Shown one piece after another: positions 56,168 through 64,000 of a DNA stretch of 64,000 nt. Under the pieces are notes generated by a model. It was not told the DNA's origin and ran no database searches. It saw only the letters and a program-made list of their open reading frames with translations. The position numbers and the translations under genes were made by a program. The DNA is from Carettochelys insculpta (lineage: Eukaryota; Chordata; Testudines; Carettochelyidae). Within the stretch, counting starts at the first letter, position 1; the number at the start of each line of letters is the position of its first letter. Where the stretch lies: assembly GCF_033958435.1 (NCBI RefSeq), contig NC_134138.1, positions 29,914,598 to 29,978,597 on the forward strand. The letters run 5' to 3'.

Positions 56168-57424
56168 GTCAGCAGGGATGGTCTGTTCAAACTGCTCCAC
56201 AAGATAGGCTGTCCTCCACGGTTACTGAAGATGATCCAGTCATTCCATGAAAACATGAGAGGAACCATCCAATATGAAGGCGCATTATCGGATGCTTTCA
56301 GAATCAGGAGCGGCGTCAAACAAGGATGCGTGCTTGCTCCGACATTGTTTGGGATCTTCTTCGCACTCCTCCTGAAGCATGCCTTTGGATCTTCAACAGA
56401 GGGCATCTTGCTGCACACAAGATCTGATGGGAAACTGTTTAACCTTTCAAAGCTGAAAGCGAAGTCTAAGGTGCAAGCAGTCCTCATCAGAGACATGCTG
56501 TTCGCAGACGATGCTGCTGTAGTGTCTCACACAGAAGACCAGCTTCAAAAACTGCTGGATCGGTTCTCCAAAGCATGCAAGGACTTTGGGCTTACCATCA
56601 GCCTAAAGAAGACGAACATACTCGGTCAGGATGTTGCTGAATCCCCATCAATCAGCATTGACAACTATACGTTAGAGGTTGTCCATGAATTCGTTTACCT
56701 CGGGTCCACCATCACTGACACCCTGTCGTTGGACACTGAGCTAAATAGGAGGATCGGAAAAGCGGCCACAACTCTGTCCAGACTCAGCAAGAGAGTGTGG
56801 AATAACAACAAGCTGTACACTCACACCAAAATGCAAGTCTACAGAGCCTGCAACCTCAGCACCCTCCTTTATGGCAGCGAGACTTGGACCCTGTATGCCT
56901 GCCAGGAAAAGAGGCTGAACATCTTCCACTTGCGCTGCCTCAGGCGCATCCTTGGAATATCATGGAAGGACAGAATGACCAACACCGCCGTCCTCGAGCA
57001 AGCTGGAATCCCAACCATGCACACCCTCCTCAGGCAGCGTCGACTCCGCTGGCTTGGCCACGTCCACAGGATGAACGATGGAAGGATTCCAAAAGACATC
57101 CTGTATGGTGAGCTAGCCTCTGGCAAAAGACCTCCTGGACGCCCCCAGTTGCGTTACAAGGATGTCTGCAAGAGAGACCTCAGAGAGGTAGACATCGAGC
57201 TGGACAACTGGGAAGATCTAGCAGACGACCGCAGCAGATGGGGGTAGGGGTTACACAAGGGCCTTGAGAAGGGCGAGTTGAAGATCAGACAGCTAGCAGA
57301 GGAGAAGCGAGCGCACAGAAAGCACAATAAGGACTTGCCAGACACCCACTACATCTGCAAGAGATGCAGCAAGGACTGTCACTCTCATGTGGGTCTCTAT
57401 AGTCACAATAGACGCTGTAAATGA
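56168..57424 (+). pseudogene. LINE reverse transcriptase, C-terminal two thirds, one internal stop
   Basis: This makes the reverse transcriptase of a non-LTR retrotransposon. The frame opens with VSRDGLFKLLHKIGCPPRLL and continues through SGVKQGCVLAPTLF (fingers/palm), FADD at 56501-56512 (catalytic motif C), FVYLGS, LLYGSETWT and RLRWLGHVHRM. It ends with a C-X2-C-X12-H-X3-C finger ending RRCK and TGA at 57422. A single TAG at 57245-57247 interrupts about 419 codons. The frame is the same before and after it, so one C-to-T change of a CAG codon would explain it. The upstream reverse-transcriptase part and endonuclease are missing by 5' truncation. The clade (RTE-like or another endonuclease-type LINE) is not resolved. 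Confidence 0.9.
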
Positions 57425-57491
57425 AGTCCTCAATTGAAACTTTAAAGGGCGCGATCCATAGTCTATGCAGACTGAAGGATGCCTACTGTAC
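56169..57491 (+). mobile_element. 5'-truncated LINE nested in the Harbinger element, 11-bp duplication
   Basis: Perfect direct repeats TGTCTGAGGGG flank it (56158-56168 and 57492-57502). The host Harbinger text fits together across the gap. The 3' UTR is short (57425-57491, 'gactgaaggatgcctactgt') without a poly(A) tail. Because the LINE interrupts the Harbinger leader, it is younger than the Harbinger insertion. Confidence 0.85.
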
Positions 57492-57699
57492 TGTCTGAGG
57501 GGACAAAAATATGTGATGGGTGGTTGTGTATGTGTGTCATCAGCATCTCATAGCGGACTTCTCTCTTCCCCCTCACTTGGTAACTTGACTTGACTTAAAC
57601 CTTTGAAATCTGAGTGGAGCAAAGGTCATCTACAAGTCTCCCCCACTTTACTCTGTCTTGCGACAAAACTTCTAGCTGACTCCAGGAATACCCCAATCA

Positions 57700-59023
57700 T
57701 TATCCTTCCTTGGAAAGCAAGGACAAAAAATGTCTGCACACCCTTTTTCATATTCCTGCAGATGCCATTGCAAGGCTAGCACTGAACCCATAAAACTTAA
57801 AATTGTTGTGGCAAGTATTGTGAGGACCTCATGCATTGTGCTGCCGTGTGTGCAGAGACTAAGAATCCTGCAGAGTGATGAAGACTCAGAAGAAGACGCA
57901 GACGTATATGAATATGAGACGCTGGAGAGGAGAAATGGGAGATGCTGGCTGCACTTGATGCTTTGTACACAGTGGAGCGCTGGTTCTGGTGCCATGAAAT
58001 AAGCTCAGGCTGGTGGGACTGCAATGTTCGGCAGATATGGGATGATCAGCTGTGGCTACAAAAGTTCCACATGCATAAGGTCACTTTCATGTAACTTTGC
58101 GAGTTGCTTTCCCCCAGTCTGAAGCACTAAGATATCAAAATGAGACCTACTTCACAGTTCAGAAGTGTGTGACAATAGCTCTGTGGAAGCTTGCAATGTC
58201 AGGCAGCAGTGGGCAATGAATTCACAGCAGGTAAATCTACAGTGGGCGGGCCACTGTGATCCAGGTAGCCAAAGCAATCAGTACCCTTCTGCTATGAAAG
58301 AGAGTGTGACTCAAGGAAATGTGCCAGATATAGTAGATGGTTTCGCCATGATGGGGTTAGAGCAACAGATGGAAAGCACATCGCAATCTTGGCCCTGTGC
58401 CACCTTGCCACAGAGTACATAAACTGCAAGGTATACTTCTCCATGGTGTTGCAGTCATTGGTGGGTCACAAGAGTCATTCCACTAACATCAGTCTGGGAT
58501 TGTTGGGAAAGGTACATGACACATGCATTTTTAGGAACACTGGTCTGTTTAGAAAGCTGCAGGATGGAATTTTCTTCCCAGACCAGAAAGTCAGCATTGC
58601 AGACACAGACATGCCAATAGTGATTCTGGGTGATCCAGCTCACCCCTTGTTTCCATGGCTCATGAAGCCATACACAGGCAGCCTGGACTGCAGTAAGGAG
58701 CAGTTCAGCTACAGGGTGAACAAGTGCAGAATGGCAGTAGAAGGTGCATTTGGCTATTTAAAAGACAGGTTCAGGAGCCTCCTGACTTGGTTAGACCTCA
58801 GCAAAGACAACATTTCCTTTGTGGTGGTGGTGTGCTGTGTGCTTCATAATTTATGTGAGAACAAGGGAAAAATGTCATGGCAGGCTAGAGGGCAGAGGCA
58901 AATCATCTGGCCAGTAATTATGAGCAGCCAGATACCAGGGCAATTAGGAGACCACAGCAAGGGGCACTGCTAATCAGGGAGGCTTTGAAAGAGAGCTTTA
59001 TGAATGACCGTACAGCTACATGA
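57700..59023 (+). pseudogene. Harbinger transposase, DD35E core intact
   Basis: N-terminal exon remnants span about 57860-58230: EDADVYEYETLERRNGRCW, then WWDCNVRQIWDDQLWLQKF with two stops (TAA) and a frameshift near 57960. The catalytic part is one open frame from about 58340 to 58940. It holds TDGKHIAIL (first Asp, 58368), VILGDPAHPLFPWLMKPY (second Asp, 58632) and RMAVEGAFGYLKDRF (Glu, 58740). This spacing of 35 residues between the second Asp and Glu is the DD35E signature of Harbinger nucleases. A frameshift near 58940 separates the end (IREALKESFMNDRTAT, stop 59021). HARBI1 is the domesticated relative. Confidence 0.9.
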
Positions 59024-59128
59024 CAGTCATATCTGTTGCTCTTAAGGAGGTCCCCCCCCCAACCCCCGAATGATGTGTGCTTGCTGGTAGAGCCTGTGAA
59101 CCATCTCTCACCCCCATGCAATACAAGC

Positions 59129-59158
59129 AATAAAGACACTTTAAACTTTGTTTTTATT
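59129..59158. terminator. convergent poly(A) signals of the two Harbinger genes
   Basis: AATAAA on the plus strand (59129-59134) follows the transposase stop by about 105 bp. On the minus strand AATAAA (59158-59153) serves the opposing gene. The two signals are 18 bp apart, so the transcripts would overlap at their 3' ends. Confidence 0.6.
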
Positions 59159-59692
59159 CAGGGAACACTAAAGGAGTTCCTCCCTGTAGGTGGTTGCCAT
59201 GTGGTCCCCCTCCCACCCACTTGGCTGGGTTAGTGCAAAATGTCCTTCCACCAGAAACCCTGGGGAAAGAGGTGGGTGGTCCAGGCATGGCACAGCAGCT
59301 TGTGGTATCATGCAGTAGCTTAATGTTCCTTTGCCTGCTTCCTCAAGGTTGCAAAAAGAGATATTAGTCTCCCTAGACTATCAACTGTTTACAAGGAACA
59401 GATGCTGACTGAATTTGTGCATAAGGCTGGTTGTAATGCTGCACTCTCTGTAGTGCCATGATGCCAGATTATTTACTGGTGGCTTGGCATGGGAAGGAGT
59501 CCTATTAAGGAGGTCAGGATAAGGCAGGCCTCCCCAAAAACATCATGAAAAGAATTGAAGAATACCTGCCTGAAACCTTTATGGAGATGTGCAAGGAGGA
59601 TCAGCACTCCATCCCCAGACATATTAACAAGTTGTTCCAGGGACCCAAGTCTGTTTACGTACAGTGGCTGCCACACAACACACCCAATTGCT

Positions 59693-60230
59693 TTAGCCCA
59701 CTTGTTGCATGATTAAAGAGGAGAACTCATCAAAGGCACCCTCCCCATCATCAGGGTCCTTCTGTGAAACATCCTGGGAGTGGGGGATGAGATCCGGCAT
59801 TATAAAAAGTTTCAGGTTGTTGTCAAGATCAGCTACTCCATTCATCTGGTGACCATTGTCCTCCTCTTCCTCTTTCACCTGTCCTCCTTGCTTTTGACAG
59901 AGGCTTCCTGAGGAATCTCTTCAGAGGTTTCCACAGACTCTGGGGACAGTGATTGGGTCACTCCCTAGAAACTCATGCAGCCGCTCATAGAAGCTGCATG
60001 TTTGTGGTGATGACCCCGAACATCCATTTACTTCCTTTGTTTTATAATATGCTTGTCTGATCTCCTTTTTTCACATGGCACTGCTGGCATCCCTGGTGCG
60101 TCTTTTTCCTCCATTCCCTGTGAAATCTTGGTATATAGGTCTGCATTTCTTTTGCTGCTTCATGGTTTTCCAAGTGCAACTCATCCCCTGACACAGAAAT
60201 GAGTTTCTGGAACTGCTGCATGTTCCATGC
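59693..60230 (-). pseudogene. Harbinger Myb/SANT-like DNA-binding protein, degraded
   Basis: This is the second gene of the Harbinger element; in this superfamily a Myb/SANT-type protein helps the transposase reach the nucleus and bind the ends. On the minus strand the fragments occur in order but in different frames. They are NADLYTKISQGMEEK, KTKEVNG, SSPQTCSFYERLHEFLGSD, an acidic stretch KEEEEDNGHQ, and a last part DPDDGEGAFDEFSSLIMQQ before TAA-type stop codons near 59693. The N-terminal tryptophan-rich helix is not recognisable. Several frameshifts make it non-functional. Confidence 0.7.
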
Positions 60231-60779
60231 TGGAGCTCATCTGTGATACTTGGAGTTCATGGCTCGCTGTGCTGCTGAGATGTGCTGCCTGCTCCGCTCA
60301 CCAAACTGGCCAAAGAGGAAATGAAATTCAAATTTCCCAGGCTGATTCCTGCACACCTGCAATGCAGTGGAGCTGGAAGTGGTGACCAGGGTGGTCACAT
60401 TGAGGCACTATGGCACACCACGAGGAGGCCAAGAACATTGAATTTCACAGTGCTCCATCTGCACTACCCTAAGATGGACCATGCAAGATTGAGTTTGGTG
60501 TTATTCTGTGTGAAAAGCAGAAGTATGAAAGTCAACCATAGGAGCCCTTAAAGTCAATGGAATGGACACGTAGTGTGCATTAATTCCTTAGAAAATAGAC
60601 CCAAGTCAGCTAAATTCAACCTGACCTCCTAGGTTAGACCAAGCCTAATTGACAGTTCAGGCCTCTTTTTAAAGGTAAGGGAGAAAAAGGGGACTTAGGT
60701 GTCTAACTAAGATTTTAGGTGTCTAAATCCAACAATCAGGAGTTAATGATATTTTTAACCCCTCTGCTCAGCTGAAGAC

Positions 60780-61130
60780 CTGCTGGCAGGGACGTGGGGT
60801 GGGTAAATGGGACAATTGACCTGAGGTTCAGCTATTCAAAGGGGCCCAGGGCTCCAGGCACTGCTTTTGCTATTGCAGCAGCAATGGTGGCCAGAGTCCT
60901 GGGCCATTTAAATAGCTGCTGAAGCCCTGACACAGTGTGCTGCAGAGCCCTGTGGTCTGAATGGTGGGCAAGGCAGGGATTGTGGGGATGGCACGGTCAC
61001 GCTGATAGTGAGCTGGCCAGCTGCCCTGCCTCTTCTATCTGAGGCCACACCCCTTCCATGGTGCACAGCCAGTTCCCACCCTCCAGTCTTGTCAAGGGGC
61101 CTGGCAAGTCTGCTGGCTCACCTGCTCAAG
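60780..61130 (+). repeat. GC-rich palindromic repeat family, copy C
   Basis: 'gggacaattgacctgaggtt', 'tattcaaaggggcccagggc' and 'gcagcaatggtggccagagt' follow the order of copy A. It lies just outside the Harbinger right end. Confidence 0.6.
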
Positions 61131-61399
61131 CTGTTGTCTACCTCTGCAGTTCCCTACATTTCCATAGCAGCTAAGTTCCCGCTGATGAGCATGGGCAAAA
61201 CCACATAAATTCTCCAACCACTAAGTAGACTGGCACCCTTACTCACACCTAAACTCACTGGCACGATTTTCCAACTAGGTATTCCCCAACTTAGCTTGTC
61301 TGCAAAGTCTGATCTGATGGGCATGCCTGGAATACTCCTAAAGGACTAGGGTGCTAAAAAACACCTGGGGGTGGGTGTGCACGTGTCCCACAACACCCA

Positions 61400-61545
61400 A
61401 TATACCATTGGTTAGTGTACTCAGATGGGATGGGGGACGATCTATTTTCAGTCTCCCACTTTCCCTGATTTGGTATGGGAACTTGGGGGCTCCCATATCT
61501 TGGAGGAGTAGTCTAACCCACAGAACTATCTGGTACTGGAGCGCA
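61400..61545. mobile_element. repeat with two inverted tRNA-like heads, copy 2
   Basis: Plus-strand head 'ttggttagtgtactcagatg' with a B-box-like word, then a minus-strand head ending in 'gtgggttagactactcctcc'. Same design as 41840-42095 with a shorter middle. Confidence 0.5.
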
Positions 61546-61864
61546 GTGGAGGATGGCTCTTTCTTTCTGGTTCTCCTCGAAAAAAGTTTGGGTTTAATCT
61601 GTTATGGCGTGAGCTGACCTTGCTTAGACGCTCACTACTGGGGAATTGTTTATGACTGAGAATTCTGTGTGCTGGGAACCTTGGACCCAAATCAGCGGAA
61701 TTTAGCCTCACTTTGTTTTTTTTATGTTTCATTCCTGGCTAGCCTAGACAGGTTCTTGCTGAGGTTGCTGGCTTCTGATGAACCTCTCTTAGCCTCGAAA
61801 TATCCCTATGATATACATAGGGCTCCTGAATGCCTAATTTGGGGCTCATAATTTCTCTTGTCAG
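61546..61864. other. no recognised feature
   Basis: Anonymous sequence. Confidence 0.4.
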
Positions 61865-61985
61865 CATGAAACCTGCGGCACCCAAGTGACTTTGTGAATC
61901 CATTTCTAAGAGCCTAATTTAAGATAGAACTTACTCTTCTAAGTCATTTAGGTGCTTTTGAAAATTTTACCCCGAGATCTTTATA
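61865..61985. repeat. short palindromic repeat, TTAGGTGCTTTTGAAAAT type
   Basis: 'ctaagagcctaatttaagat' and 'catttaggtgcttttgaaaa' belong to a common reptile palindromic repeat, like the words at 47870-47930. Confidence 0.4.
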
Positions 61986-62570
61986 GCTCTATATTTTTCA
62001 GTGAGTTTTATCCTACAAGGATGCAATATCATCAGATAATGCATTCAAACAAAAGGCCAGGGCTGCATCTTCAGTGGGCTAACCTGCCAAACGTTGCATT
62101 CACCATTTGCTAAATGAAGAAAATGACTAAGTATTCCTGTGGTGATTTTGTTCTGCTGAGAGGTTTTTGGCAGACTGACACAAACTGAAAGTCTGCTGTG
62201 AGCAGATTTCCCCCTACTATTTTTGATTTCATGCAAATAAGGTTTGCGGGATGCCAGCCGATCGCTGTTTGTGACTGATATATTTAGCATTGACTATTCA
62301 ACGCTGCATTTATATTTGAAACCTCTAATTTAATTGTGTTCCTGGGGCAGTCATAAAGAGCAAGATCTAGTTCCAATTCTATGTCTTACCCGCCATGCCC
62401 CACCCCCCTCACCGTTCTGTTCCAAGAAGCATAGGGCTGCTTTGTTTGGAACATGCATGGCTGGAAAATCCACAGCAGACCACAAGATATGCCAAAGAAT
62501 ACAAGTAGCTAACAAGCCACCATCCTTTTTCTTTCACTCTCCAGTTCAGACACATGCAACTTTCTGTTGA
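61986..62570. other. no recognised feature
   Basis: Anonymous AT-rich sequence. Confidence 0.4.
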
Positions 62571-62574
62571 AGAT

Positions 62575-63860
62575 TGGTGATGGCAATCACACATTTCCAA
62601 GTATTATCATCTTCAATGGGAATTGTGGATCCTTAGATGGCTGTTAAGGCCTGTTCTTGAACCACAAGTTCTATTACAGTGAGGACAGATGTTTCCAGGA
62701 GGCTGTGACCATGACTGACCAACCCAGTTTCTCCTTCCTCCTGTGCCTCTCGTCCTCCTCACCTTGTCGGCAGGCAAGTTCAAAATGCAGGTGACTACCA
62801 TGTATTACTTATGTCCGATCTGAATGATCCTGGTCAAGTGTCTCCCAAGTATCAATGTCAATATTGCACCTCTTTAACTTATTCTTCAGCAAGTCCTTAT
62901 GACACTTCCATTGTCTGCTTACATTACAGTACCTTTCTTTCAGCTGAGAGAACAGAACCTGTCTTGGGAGGTGATAATCTGGCATCCAGACAATGTGACC
63001 AGTCCAGCGGAGTTGCTGACAGATGGCAATTACTTCAATACTGGTGGTCTTTGCTTCTTCCAGAACACTAATGTTGGTGTCTGTCTTCCCATTTGATCTT
63101 CAAGATCTTGCAGTGGTGGTGTTGGTGAGGCCTCTCAAATACTTTCAAGTGATGTCTGCAGGTTGTCCAGGTTTCAGACCCATACAACAATGTTGGGAGA
63201 ATAACAGCTTGATAAATAAGAAGGTTGGTGTCTGCTTGAATGTCTTGAGTTTTAAAAACCCTGTGCCATAAATGAGCAAAGGCTGAACAGCTCAGATAGT
63301 GCTGGATTTCTGCATCAAGATCTGTCTTGGAGGAGATATGACTTCCAAGGTAGAGGCTACTCCAGTATTTCTCCATTGAATTTAATAGGTGGAGCATGTG
63401 GTACCTCATTTGGAGAGGGCTGATGGAGCATTTTGGTCTTCTTGATGTTGAGCGTGAGACCAAGATATGTGTAAGCATTGGCAAAGACAGTTTGAAGATT
63501 TTTCTCAGAATGGGCAAAAACTGCAATGTTATCAGCATACTGAAGTTCCATGACAGATGTGGTAGAAATCTTATTCTTAGCTTTCAGCCTGCTAAGCCTG
63601 AACAGTTTTCCATCCATCCTATAAATGATTTCAACACCAGCTGGGAGCTTCCGAGCAATTAGGTAAAGAAAGACGGCAATAAAAACTGCAAACATGGTTG
63701 GGACAATGATACAGCCCTGTTTGACTCCTATTTGCACTTTGAAAGATTCACTCTGGGAGCTGGTGCTACTCAGAACAGTCGCTTTCATGTTGTCATGAAG
63801 CTACTTCAGGACATTGATATATTTATCAGGACATCCAATCTTCAAAAGTACGTCTCTCCT
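62575..63860 (-). mobile_element. LINE fragment with dead reverse transcriptase
   Basis: On the minus strand the text runs from IGCPDKYINVLK (near 63850) through VQIGVKQGCIIVPTMF and GKLFRLSRLKAK to QYADNIAVF. The catalytic box is YADN in place of YADD (AAC codon near 63530). Then follow YLGSHIS, VILPTLLYGSETWT, LRWTGHIVWMPD and a finger CPHCNRTCGSRTGLNSHLR (near 62640-62690). It needs at least two frame changes (near 63400 and near 63068). It is related to, but clearly different from, the LINE at 56169, sharing the order of motifs and the terminal finger. 5'-truncated. Confidence 0.85.
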
Positions 63861-63983
63861 CAGTATTTCTTACTGGGGCAGTTTCCAGTTCAACGTGTTG
63901 TGAATTCCTTTCTGACGTGTCTAACTCTCCCTGGTAATTGTACAGAGATTTACGGGACCTGTTCTAAGGTTGAATTCCCGTAG

Positions 63984-64000
63984 GCCAGCTGTGTCCAACC
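63984..64000 (+). mobile_element. probable start of another hAT-like short element at the window edge
   Basis: The last bases, CAGCTGTGTCCAACC, match the end type of the nested element at 1611 (GTGGTGTCCAAC). The rest lies outside the window. Confidence 0.3.

Larger units (their letters stand above)
56010..60645 (+). mobile_element. complete PIF/Harbinger transposon with TAA duplications and a nested LINE
   Basis: The left end GGGTATGTCTACACT (56010) matches the complement of the right end, GGCTTGGTCTAACCT (to 60645). Perfect TAA duplications flank it (56007-56009 and 60646-60648). Inside are a plus-strand transposase gene (about 57700-59023) and a minus-strand Myb/SANT-like gene (about 59693-60230), the two-gene layout of autonomous Harbinger elements. 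A LINE fills 56169-57491. Without it the element is about 3.3 kb. Both genes carry stops and frameshifts, so it is no longer autonomous. Confidence 0.9.

Noticed and set aside
1..64000. CRISPR array, bacterial operons or prophage
   Set aside because: The repeat content, introns and low gene density are those of a vertebrate nuclear genome; no regularly spaced repeat array was seen.

Overview
This window looks like nuclear DNA from a reptile, most likely a turtle, with a crocodilian as the alternative. The evidence is the repeat content: CR1 LINEs of several ages on both strands, a tRNA-headed SINE with a CR1-like tail, PIF/Harbinger transposons with their short non-autonomous derivatives, hAT elements and Penelope-like fold-back fragments. 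Assignments to named repeat groups rest on recalled family features, not on a search. I found no host protein-coding gene that I can defend. Nearly all long open frames are transposon remnants or chance frames in GC-rich or palindromic repeats.

Layout. Positions 1-1044 hold one end of a PIF/Harbinger element on the minus strand, with its transposase start, an intron and one frameshift. Positions 1085-8640 carry CR1 pieces, a hAT with another element inside it, SINEs, and a 204-bp Penelope-like inverted dimer with a 14-bp target duplication. A probable LTR remnant lies at 9000-9750. From 11950 to 14080 a CR1 and an older non-LTR reverse transcriptase sit back to back on the minus strand. Positions 14.8-24.5 kb hold fold-back MITEs, a hAT and a GC-rich minisatellite of about 1.2 kb. 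From 24.9 to 30.5 kb there are three CR1 copies, the second Penelope-like dimer (12-bp target duplication, hammerhead-ribozyme-like core) and a tRNA SINE. From 31 to 44.7 kb the sequence is mostly anonymous and AT-rich, with a 652-bp element bounded by terminal inverted repeats and filled with G-rich repeats. From 44.7 to 54 kb there is an intact-ended hAT (8-bp duplication) and two clean Harbinger-type MITEs (3-bp duplications).

The best-preserved region is 56010-60645. It is a PIF/Harbinger transposon with TAA duplications at both ends, a DD35E transposase gene and a convergent Myb/SANT-like partner gene. A 5'-truncated LINE (56169-57491, 11-bp duplication) is nested inside it; its reverse-transcriptase frame has a single internal stop. 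A related but more decayed LINE lies on the minus strand at 62.6-63.9 kb.

How the parts relate. The many short elements with ends resembling GGCTACGTCTACACT fit mobilisation by Harbinger transposases of the kind encoded at both ends of the window. The SINEs with CR1-like tails fit mobilisation by CR1 machinery. The region reads as an intergenic or intronic repeat accumulation rather than a gene cluster.
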